A DNA stretch of 64,000 nt from F23-D06 sp947165685. Lineage in GTDB: Bacteria > Bacteroidota > Bacteroidia > Bacteroidales > WCHB1-69. The first letter of the stretch is position 1, and each line of letters opens with the position of its first letter. Of the stretch, positions 24,001-32,900 are shown piece after piece. The stretch lies in the NCBI GenBank assembly GCA_947165685.1, contig CAMVBK010000006.1, positions 1-64,000 of the forward strand. Reading direction: 5' to 3'. The position numbers and the translations under genes were made by a program. The notes below the pieces were generated by a model. The model worked only from the letters and a program-made list of their open reading frames with translations, made no database searches and was not told the origin of the DNA.

Positions 24001-26602
24001 TGCCGGAGATGGTCAGGTTCGCCACCGTGATGCCGTTCTGCCGCACCGTGATGGACGAGCCGTCCCAGCTGTCACTGTATTCTCCCGTAAGGTTGAAGGT
24101 GTAGAGGCAGCGGTCAGCCGAGTCGCAGAGCTCCGTGGTGAAGGCGATGTTGGCCGAGTTGACGCTGGTCTCCGCCCCGCAGTCGGCCGCCACGTGCACC
24201 TGATAGGCGGTGGCGTTGTTCAGGCCGGTGATGGTGTAGGGGTTGCTCGTGGTGGTGACGGTCTCCCACACCGCGTCGCCGGTGGCCCGGTACTCCACGA
24301 TCCAGGAGGTCTCGTCGCCGTTCGGTGTCCAGGAAACATCGGCGGAGGTGGTGGTGATGTTGCTCACCTGCACCCCGGAGACTAAGCGGCAGTTCGAAAG
24401 CGGCTCCACCGTGACATCGTCAATGTAGCCGCGGTTGTTGTTGGTCCCGGGGTTCTTCGGGGCCTTGAAGGCGATGCGGTTGCCGTTGCCCGTGTAGGAG
24501 TCGAGGTAGGCTACGTAGGCGTTGTAGGTCGTGCCCGTGACAATTACCGTGTCGATGGCGACGAAGGTGCTGGCCCCGCCCGACATCTCGCCCACCACAA
24601 CGGTGAACGGGTTGGTGGCGGCATTGGCGCGCGCCACGAAGGAGACCTGCAGGGTGTTCAGCGGGATGCTCGCGTCAAGGGCTGGCAGCACGGCGTACTG
24701 GTCGGCGTAGTTGCTGCCGGTGCTGGTGTAGAAGCGCAGGGCGTAGTTGCCGCTGTAGGCGTAGGTGCTGCTATAATAGACGTACGGATAGGCCGTGTAG
24801 TTGCTGCCGGTGTTGACGGCGTCCCAGCAGTTGGGCAGGTTGTTGGTGCCGTTGCCGTTGTTCGCGTTGGAGGTGTGGGTGTAGCCGTTGAAGTCTTCGG
24901 TGAAGGGGATGGAGGTAAGCGGCACGCAGGTGGTGGTGCCGGTGGTGCGCCCGCTCCAGTCGCTGGTGCTGCCCCCGCAGTCGGAGCGCACCTGGAAGGC
25001 GTAGGTGCTGGCCGGGTCGAGGCCGGTCACCGTGAAGGGATGCTCGTAGGCCGTCACCGTGGTGCCCGCGCCCGTGGCGAAGCCGACCGGACCGTACTCG
25101 ACTTCCCAGACGGAGGCGCTGCCGACCTCCGTCCACTGCAGCGTGACGCTGTTCACGTCCGCGTCTGTTGTCGTAAGGTTGGAGGGCGCGGCGCAGAGGT
25201 TGCTGCCTAAGATGAGGTCGTCGATGTTGCCCCGGTTGTTGCCCGTCGCCGGCTTGAAGGCCTTGAGGGTGATGCGATCGCCGCTGCCCGAGTAGGAGGC
25301 GAAGGATGTCTCGCGGTAGGCGTAGGTGCCGCTGTTCGTGGTGAGAGTGTCAACCGGCACGAACGTGCTGACGTCCGTCCCCTCGGTCACCCCGACCACC
25401 AAGCGGAAAGTGGTGTTGTTGCCCTGCCGCCGCATGTAGAGCCCCAAGGACAGGTCCTGGATGCTCACCGAGTTGAGGTCCAGGGCCGGCAGGAAGGCGT
25501 ACTGGTCGGCGTAGTCGTCGCCGCTGCCCGTGTAGAACCGCAGACTGTAGTTGCCGCTGTGGGCATTGTTGCTGGCGTAATAGACCGTGGGGTGGTTGGC
25601 GTAGTCGCCGGTGCCGTTGTTGAGGCGGTCCCAGCAGTTGGGCAGCACGTTGTTGTCGTTGTTCGTGTGTGAGAAGCCGTCGAAGTTCTCCGTGATGGGC
25701 AGCGCGGAGGTCGCGCCGCAGGCCGTGGTGAAGGTGGCGGTGCGGAAGATGCTGGTGTCGCCGTCGTCGCAGAGACAGGCCACCCGCACGTTGTAGGTGG
25801 TCGCGGGACTCAACAGACCGGAGAAGCTGTAGGTGGTGTCGTAGGCGTTGTCCGTCACCACGTTGCTGCTGTTCCAACTCTGCACGGACGCAGGCTTGTA
25901 CTGCACGAGGTAGGCATTGCCGCCGGTGGAGGCACTCCACGAGACCGTGGCGTCGTTGGCGGTGGTGTTGGACACGCTCAAGGTCCCGGTCGGGGGACAG
26001 TTGACGGATCCGGTCGCATACTCGAAGGTTGTCTTGGGGATGAAATTGCGTTGATACACAGACACGATGCCGCTCACACTGCTGCTGTTATAGCCGGTGA
26101 CGCTGGCGCCGTTGGATTCAATGCCGTAGAAGTAGGCACTGGAGTACCCGCCAACGGTCGTGGAGGTGAGTTCCAAGAAAAGGTTGCCGCCTGTGTAGAG
26201 GTACGGCGTCGTGAGCGTGACGGTCATCACGTTGCTGCTTGCGTCTAACGTTCCCGTATAGACCACGGCGGTCGGGTTGCTCGCGAACGAGGCCGCCGGC
26301 AGGGTCGCCTGGTCGGTGACGCCCAAGCCGATGTTCATCGTGGAGGTCCACTCAGCAGGGTTGGTGGGCGGAGTCTGGAAATAGAACGAGAGCTGCGTGA
26401 TGGTACCCCCGACCATGTCCGCCAGCATCGCCTCGGGATAGATAATCTGGGTTCGGAGATAGTAGTCCATGTAGAGGCCATAGACCGGGACGTAGTAGTT
26501 GCTGGACGTGCCGTCCGCAACCGTCAGCGTCGCCTGGGCCGTCGCCCGTAAGGAGCATAGGCCGAGCACAGCTGTCATAAACAGGAGTAGAAGTTTCTTC
26601 AT
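21041..26602 (-). CDS. Giant T9SS type A adhesin, FN3 and cleaved-adhesin modules (first)
   Basis: 1,853 residues. A signal peptide (MKKLLLLFMTAVLGLCSLRATAQ) is followed by an unassigned beta-rich domain, then fibronectin III domains alternating with three cleaved-adhesin/choice-of-anchor J jelly rolls, each opening with LP(I/Y)TENF and ...NCWD or LCW and closing with an IDD motif. In the centre are three copies of a Cys-bounded domain with D(S/G)WNGAS and DDECSF. Near the C-terminus come a PTVATNAATAVAQTTATLNG module shared with the next gene and a last FN3. The final 80 residues are a type A sorting domain (VKVFPNPANDFVNV, LFDVYGKLVQ, LADGMYFVRV, VVKR). Secretion through the outer membrane by T9SS and anchoring are predicted. 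Gingipain and HagA adhesin parts have similar modules, but no protease domain is present here. Confidence 0.93.
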   Translation of the reverse strand: MKKLLLLFMTAVLGLCSLRATAQATLTVADGTSSNYYVPVYGLYMDYYLRTQIIYPEAMLADMVGGTITQLSFYFQTPPTNPAEWTSTMNIGLGVTDQATLPAASFASNPTAVVYTGTLDASSNVMTVTLTTPYLYTGGNLFLELTSTTVGGYSSAYFYGIESNGASVTGYNSSSVSGIVSVYQRNFIPKTTFEYATGSVNCPPTGTLSVSNTTANDATVSWSASTGGNAYLVQYKPASVQSWNSSNVVTDNAYDTTYSFSGLLSPATTYNVRVACLCDDGDTSIFRTATFTTACGATSALPITENFDGFSHTNNDNNVLPNCWDRLNNGTGDYANHPTVYYASNNAHSGNYSLRFYTGSGDDYADQYAFLPALDLNSVSIQDLSLGLYMRRQGNNTTFRLVVGVTEGTDVSTFVPVDTLTTNSGTYAYRETSFASYSGSGDRITLKAFKPATGNNRGNIDDLILGSNLCAAPSNLTTTDADVNSVTLQWTEVGSASVWEVEYGPVGFATGAGTTVTAYEHPFTVTGLDPASTYAFQVRSDCGGSTSDWSGRTTGTTTCVPLTSIPFTEDFNGYTHTSNANNGNGTNNLPNCWDAVNTGSNYTAYPYVYYSSTYAYSGNYALRFYTSTGSNYADQYAVLPALDASIPLNTLQVSFVARANAATNPFTVVVGEMSGGASTFVAIDTVIVTGTTYNAYVAYLDSYTGNGNRIAFKAPKNPGTNNNRGYIDDVTVEPLSNCRLVSGVQVSNITTTSADVSWTPNGDETSWIVEYRATGDAVWETVTTTSNPYTITGLNNATAYQVHVAADCGAETSVNSANIAFTTELCDSADRCLYTFNLTGEYSDSWDGSSITVRQNGITVANLTISGNNYSATHQVALCDGLNTTLSFSAGSYSDECSFTVSEPDGTVFFSASDPASGTLTSFMTSCIVSNCERPESVIVNNIGNTSATVSWVSSPAITAWNVEYKPVNGSTWTVEPTTSNPHVLYNLDPLTQYEVRVQADCGDELSAYRGTTFTTAACDVADQCPYEFVLTDGYGDGWNGAALNVRQNGITIASMTIPDGQYSVTYQLLLCDTSTISLVWSAGNYDDECSFVVNNSVDSAVYTSGTLSSGVLTTLTVSCDMPACPKPTNLAVTGVGSTTATVSWTSFGSASAWNVEYKPATSSTWTTEPTTSNPHTLYNLDPSTVYDIRVQSDCGGEVSDWREGTFTTTACEAADQCNFLFSLLDNYGDGWNGASLEVWQNNVTVASLTVSGTSSTQQVPLCDNADITLVWVSGNYDDECSFTVTDPFGEVVYTSGSLTGGTLLTFTAHCTPPTCPKPTGLTVSGITTNTATLGWTPGGSEPSWNVEYRPTGTTTWISEPTSNNPHTLTGLNPATFYEARVQADCGGGDLSEWVTTTFTTDCETTFLPYTENFESYTGTTYNQEGPSPLCWTTYSANTSYSAPHVISGGSYFYSASGNSLVFTCSGSGAGVNAYAALPTFDQPLNTLKLNFWFAQESTSYGDLSVGYVTDLNNVASSFVSVTAIPGVSSPGDTISVLFTGAEIPSTGNICFRWHKEGTFYSCFVDNVSVTVAGSGPQQTDPTVATNAATAVAQTTATLNGTITNPDNVTISAKGFEWKTTTGGTYQTVNATGSGLSYNLTGLTANTGYTFRAFITFNGNTVYGDEMTFTTLQQGVEPCDVPTGVTASNITGEGATITWDNNANASSWNIQYKPANGQLTSATTSTNSYVITGLTPSTTYNVQVQAVCDGNNTSDWSAIYSFTTTTGIHSWLENSVKVFPNPANDFVNVQCTMYNVQFGADLHLFDVYGKLVQTVPMTGETTAINVSSLADGMYFVRVTTEAGTVTKPFVVKR
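21213..21242 (-). repeat. Heptad array inside a sorting-domain coding sequence
   Basis: Four units (tgtacat, tatacat, tgtacat, tgtacat on the plus strand) encode the insert NVQCTMYNVQ between two strands of the sorting domain. The corresponding place in the second adhesin has no array. The same units form the intergenic array at 59159-59253. Confidence 0.9.
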
Positions 26603-26643
26603 AGCACTTTGGATTTTGTGAAACGTTAAAATGAATTAAAATG

Positions 26644-26651
26644 CAAAGATA
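26644..26651 (-). promoter_or_regulatory. -7 box of the first FN3 adhesin gene
   Basis: TATCTTTG on the minus strand, 41 bp before the ATG. No convincing -33 element. Confidence 0.5.
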
Positions 26652-26712
26652 CAGATTGTTTCTGTTTCCGGCCTTATGGTTTAACATGAAAGTTATGAAC
26701 ATTTTATTAACA

Positions 26713-26849
26713 ATAGGTTTGGTGAGTTTAGTAGGTTTAGTAAGTTTAGTAAGTTTAGTAAGTTTAGTTCCCGGAAAAGAAACTCTCAGCTCTTAGTTCT
26801 CAGTTCTCAGCTCTTAGAACCTGAAACCTGAAACCTGAAACCTGAAACC
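26713..26849. repeat. Composite array, copy 2
   Basis: 9-bp units of the GTAAGTTTA type, then tctcagc/tcttagt and acctgaa heptads, as in 20799-20963. From the TTCCCGG spacer onward, through the terminator and the first 70 or so coding bases, copy 1 and copy 2 look nearly identical. Confidence 0.9.
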
Positions 26850-26879
26850 AAAAAGGGAGACCCTTCCGGATCCCCCTTT
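26850..26879 (-). terminator. Terminator of the second FN3 adhesin gene
   Basis: Same 12-bp stem, GGAA loop and T5 tail as at 20964-20993. Confidence 0.85.
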
Positions 26880-26926
26880 GCAATTGTCATAAAGAATTTA
26901 CGCGAGATTCGCGAGATACGCGGAGA

Positions 26927-29900
26927 CTATCGTTTCACAACAAACGGTTTGGTTACCGTGCCCGCTTCCGTGGTCACGCGCACGAAGTACATGCCGTTGG
27001 CGAGGGAGGAGACGTTGATGCGGGTCGGGTTGTCGATGACGTTGACCGTGTTGATCAATTTGCCATAGACATCGAAGACCTCCATGTTTGTCACGTTCAC
27101 GTCGCCGTCGATGCGGATGTCAACGTATTCGCGGGCCGGGTTCGGGAAGAGGGTCACGTTGTTCTCCGTGAAGTTCTCGATACCGACGTTGGTAGTCTGA
27201 GCCGTGATGGCCGCACTCCAGTCGCTCAGGTTGCCGTTACCACAGTTAGCCTGCACCTGGATCTCGTAGTCGGTGTTGCCTTCGAGGTTGGTGATGGTGT
27301 AGCTGTTGGTGGTGGAGGTGGCGGAAGAGAGCGAGCCGCTGTTGGCGACACGATACTGGATGTTCCAACTCTCCACGTTGGCGGCAGCGTCCCAAGCGAT
27401 GGTGATGGCGTGGTTCTCGATGTTGGTCGTATGCAGACCGGTGGGCACTGCGCAAGGATCAACACCCTGAGGCAGGGTCGTGAAGGTCATCTCGTTGCCA
27501 TAGACGGTCTGTCCGTTGAAGGTGATGAATGCGCGGAAGGTGTAGCCCGTGCTGGGTGTCAGGCCGGTGAGGTTGTAGCTCAGGCCGCTGCCGGTGGCGT
27601 TCACCGTCTGGTAGGTGCCGCCCGTGGTGGTCTTCCACTGGAAGCCCTTGGCGGAAATCGTCACGTTGTCGGGATTCGTGATGGTGCCGTTCAGCGTGGC
27701 GGTGGTCTGCGCGACCGCCGTGGCGGCGTTGGTGGCCACGGTCGGGTCGGTGACGGAACTGTTGCTCGTCACATAGACGTTGTCGATACAGCAGGAAAAG
27801 AAGGTGCCGTCCTTGTACCAATGGAAGCAGATGTTGCCGTTGGCCGGGATGTTGGCGCCGGTGAAATCAACGCTGATGGTGTCGCCATTCGAGCTGCTTA
27901 CGGACGGGATGGTGGCCACCGCCGTGAAGGTGCCGGCCAGGTCGTTGAGGTTCGTCACATAGCCCACCGTCAAGGTGCCGGAGGAGGTGCTCTCCATGGC
28001 GCGCCAGAAGTTCAGGTGCAGCGTGTTCAACGGCTGGTCGAACGTGGGCAGCGCCGCATATTTGTTCGGCGTGGTTGTGTTGCAAGTGAAAATCAGACTG
28101 TTGAGGCTGTCAGCGTAGTGATAGTTGCCGCTGCCGATGATGTGCGGTCCGCCGTAGCTGTTCACACCCTCCGTGGTCCAGCAAGTAGGCGCGATGCCGT
28201 TCGCATCCGTGTAGGTGGTGCCGGCGTAGCTGTCGAAGTTCTCGGAGTAGGGCAGTGTGGCAACGTCGCATTCTGTGGCGGCGTTGGTCGGCAGGCTCCA
28301 CTGACTTTGGTCGGTGGCGGAGCAGAGGGCGCGCACGTAGAACTGGTACATGGAGGAACTGCTCAGGCCAGTGACCGTGAACGGGTGCGTGTTGGCCGTC
28401 ACCACATTGGCGCTGGCGGCGTCAGGGTCGAAGCCGTTGGTGCCGTAGGCGATCTCCCAGGAGGTCTCGCTGCCGCCGGGAGTCCAGTCCAACGTGATGG
28501 AGGTTGTGGTGGGGGCGGAGGAAACAACGGCCGTCGGGCGCAGACAACTCGGAATCTCTTCCAAGAGGATGTCGTCCACATACATCGTGTAGGTGGTGCC
28601 TTCGTTGAGCATCCGTAAGGCCACGTAGGCACCGTTGCCTGTGTAACTGTTCAGCATCACCTCGTGGTATTCGAACGTGGTGGCGGCCGAGTTGACTGCC
28701 GTGTCAATAGGCACGAAGGTGCTGAAGTCTTCCGGATTCGTCATCACGCCCACCACAATCTTGTTGGTGAGGGCACCGGGCCTCATCTTGAAAGAGATCT
28801 GCAGCGTGTTCACAGGGTTCACGCTCACGTCAATCAGCGGAAGCACGCCCACACTGTAGGTGGTGGAGGAGTTGTAGAAGTAGAGGGAGGCGTTGCCGCT
28901 GGTGGCGTAGGTGCTGCTGATGTACGGATAATTTGTCGAGGTGGAATAAGTGTTGAAGCGGGTCCAGCAGTCGGGGAAAGCGGTGGTGCCAGTGCCCATG
29001 TTGTCGAAGTTCATCGTGTAGGGCACGGTGATGGCGTCGCAGGCCGTCTTGAAGGCGATCGCCGCCGACCAGTTGGAGTACTCGCCGCTGCCGCAGGAAG
29101 TCCTCACATAGACGGTGTAGCGCGTGTTTTCGGTCAGGCTGGTGATGTCGAAGGTGGTGGACTGGATGGCCTGCGGTACCTCGGCCATGGTGTCGCTCGG
29201 CACGAAGTTGTTGTCGCCAATCACATACTCCCAGGCGTTGTCGCTTGTGCTGGCCGGTGTGAAGGAGACCGTCGCGGAGGTGGTCGTCACAGCGTCAAGG
29301 GTCAGATCATACGGCATGCCGCAGGTTACCGCCTCCAAGGCGATGGAGTCGATGACCGCTGCCGGGGCACTGCCGCTGCTGCTATCGTTGCGCCAGTGAA
29401 TGTAGATGCGGCGCGTGGTGTTGGCATGTTCGCTGGTGATGTCGGCCTCGAAATGCTGCCAGGTGGAGTCGTTGTCCAACGTGGCGCCAAGCTGCACGGC
29501 ACCCGTGGGGATGGTGCTGCCGGCAGACACGTCAAACGGCTCACCAATATAGACACGAATGTAGTCATAGTTGTGTTCGCCCACGTTCTTCCAGTTGAAG
29601 GAGAGCTTGTATCCGGCGGCGTCGGGGAGGATGAAGTCACGGTAAGCCCACACGTAGGAGGCAGAGGTGATGTTGTAGTTCGTGGTGGTGCCGTCTTGCG
29701 ATGCAAACAAAACGCTGTCACTCTCGCCGGTCGGGATGCCGATGTACCATTTGTTGGCGTAGGTGCCGTTGACTAACCGCCAGGCGGCGTTCTCGTCGGC
29801 ATTCTCAAAATCGTGGAAATAAGGCAGCACGGCGGGATCGGCCCACAAGGTTCTGCAGCTAACCGAAGCCCAGTTGCTGAAGCCCTGGCCGCCCGGACAA

Positions 29901-32900
29901 ACGGTGCGCACGTAGAACGTGTAGTTGGTGTTGTTGGCCAGACCGTCGGCGGTGTAGCTGTTGCTGCTCACCGTCTCGGCCTGTGAGAAGTCGGGGTTGG
30001 TGACCGCCGAGGGCACGAAGAGCACCTGCCAGGCACTTTCGCCGCCGTCCGACCAGTTGAACGTGGCGGAGGTGGAAGTCAGGGTGCCTACGGCTAAGTC
30101 GGCCGGGGCGTCGCAGGCCGGCGCCGCGTCAATCATGAAGTTGTCAATCATGAAGTAGTCGGTGCTGGTGGGGGCGAACTTCAGGGCGATGAACTTGCCG
30201 TTGCCCGTGTAGTTGCCGAATTGCACGTAAGCCTGATGCCAGTCGGTCGTGTTGGTGGTGATGGTGTCCACCGGCACGAAGGAGCCGAGGTCGTTCTGGG
30301 AGTTCATCACACCGACGATGAGGGCACTGTTGTAGGAACTGCTGTAGGTCCGGTACATGAACTGCACCTGCAGGTCGGCCAGCTCCATGCCGTCGCCGAG
30401 TTCCGGACAGACGGCCACGTTGTAGGTGCTGTTGGTGGCGTAGAAGTAGAGACCGGCGACACCGTTATAGTGGTAAGAGGAATTGCAGAAGGGTCTCGGT
30501 GCGCTGTAGGTGTTAATGCGCTCCCAGCAGGCGGGCATCGGTCCGGGAGAGGCAGCGGTGGAGGAAGAGGTGGAACCCCAGCTGTCGAAGTTCTCGATAT
30601 AGGGCAGTGTGTTGATGGTGACACATTCCGTGCGGAAGCTGAAGAGCATGGGCGTGCTGGTCTCGTCGCCGCAGTCGGCCTTGATGAGAAGGTCGTAAGG
30701 GGTGTTGCCCTCCAAGCCGCCGAACACCAGCGTGTTCTCCGAGACGGACTGGTAGTCGCCGTCTTCCAAGTAGTCGGCGTTGAGCGTGCCGGCCGGGCCG
30801 AAGGCATAGAGCCAGGAGGTCTCGTCGCCGCCGGCCGTCCAGGTGATGGTCGCGCTGTCGGTCGTGATGCTGGTGGCGTAGATGTTCTCCACATGCAGAC
30901 AGCTCGGAATGTAATCGACGTGGATGTCATCTACATACATGTAGGAGTCCGTCCATTTCGGAATGCGGAAGGCGATGTGGCGACCGCTGCCGGTATATCC
31001 CGTGGTGAGGAACTCGCTCTCTTCCCAAGTGTTGGTTGCCGAAGGGGTGAAACTGCCGAGCAACTGGAAGGTGGAGTAGTCCGCCGGGTCGCTCATCACA
31101 CCGACTTCGACGTAGTAGCTGGCCGTGGACTTTCGGGCCTGGAACGTGATCTGCAGGCTGTCCATCTGCACGTCGTCGGCGAAACGCGGGGTGGCGGCAT
31201 AGCAGTAGTAGGACGAGGATCCGTAGAAGTAGAGCGAGTTCGATCCGCTTACGGACTGGGAACTCGACACATACGGATAGCTGCTGGAGTAGTTTGTGCC
31301 GCGGCTCCAGCAGTCCACGAAGCTGGCGTATGAGGTGCCGGTCGCTCCTTCGAAGTCCTCCGTGAAGGGCACGCTGACGAACTCGCAGACGGTGGAGACG
31401 GTGAAGCCGGTCCAGTCGCTGTATTCGCCGCCGCAGTCGGAGCGCAGCTCCACGGTGTAGGTGGTGGCGGGCGTCAGGTTGTCGAGGGTGAACGGCGAGG
31501 AGGTGGCCGTCGTGGCGTTCCAGTCGGTGTCACTTTCGGCCTTGTAGCGAATCTCCCAGGAGGTCTCGTTCAGGCCGGGCGCCCAGCTCAGCGTGATGCT
31601 CTGGTCGCTGGCGCTGTAATCGTAGAGGTTGGGAGCCACGCAGGTGACTATACTGTCGCAGTCAATGCCGAACTTGATGTTGCTGCGCTTGGAGCCGGCA
31701 GTGCCGGATGACGGCAGCGGGGTAATGGCCGTGGAGCCATCCACGTTGTAATATCTCGACATGCCGGAGATGTTGTGGGTGTAGAAAGTGTGGCTGCTGC
31801 TGGTGGAGTAAGAACCGTGGTTGTTGAGGACGGCTACCACCAGGTTGTGATTCCCGCTGTAGTGGAAAACAGAGTCTAACAGGATGTCCACCCAATAGTC
31901 GGGGTTGCTGTTGCTGAAATTCACGGTGCCGCTGAACACCAAATGCAGGGAATCGACGGGCACCCAGGCGCTCAGCGTGGTCAGGTCGGTCTCCGCCATA
32001 TAGATGGAGAAGTTGCTCTTGGTCTGCGGGGTGTTGTAGAAGTACTGGAAGCCAATGGAATGGATATCGCCCGTGGCGTTAAGCTCCTGTGTGGTATATA
32101 ACTGTTGGGTGTAGGAATGGTTGTAGAAAGTGTTGATGGGGAATTGGTGGTCCTCGGCGTTCTCCGGAGCGACAATCATGTCACCGCCGGCCAAGCATCC
32201 TGTTCGGAAGGTGGCCGTGAGGGTGTCGGAAGTCACACCGTCGCAATTGCTATAAACTCTTACGTCATAAGTTGTTGCGACATTTAGTCCGGTAAGCATG
32301 AGGGAGGTCTCGTTCGTGATGACGGGTGTCCAGGCATCTTGTTCGCTTTCGGAGTACTCCAGCGTGTATTCGCTCACGGCGATGGGCGCGGCGTTCCAGG
32401 AGACCATCGCCGAAGTGCCGGCCACGTTGCTGACAGTCAGGTTCGTCGGCGAAGAGCACTGTACGGTCTCCAACTTCACCGCGTCTAAATAGACATAGCT
32501 GGAAACACCCTGCGGGGTGTAGAAGGCGAGATGCACGTTGCCGCTTTGCTCGGGAACTACCACTTGAAAATCATACCACGTGCTGGTGCTCGGGAGGTCG
32601 CCGGGATAGATGGATTGCAGCAGCTGGAAGGTGTTCATGTTGTCGGGGTCCGTCATGAGACCGATGTCCATCCGGCCGTAGGCGGCGCTGGTCTTGTAAA
32701 GCTTGAACGACAGCAGTGTCTCCCCGCCCGCCTGGCTGAGGTCAATGCCCTGGGAGACAGCGAGGGAGTAGGTGCTGGTGGTGGAGTAGAAGTAGAGGGC
32801 GCTGGTGCCTTCCGCGTGTTGCGTGGTGCTGACATACGGGTAGTTGGTCGTGTTGTTGGTGTGGCGCACCCAGCAGTCCGGGAAGTAGGCCGCGCCGCTG

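Noticed and set aside
27410..28618. Long plus-strand frames opposite the giant adhesins (also 22095-23740, 28664-29776, 30221-31333, 37463-38722, 38723-41215, 41750-43687)
   Set aside because: All are antisense shadows of confirmed adhesin genes, with the same low-complexity V/G/H/R composition and no domain signature.
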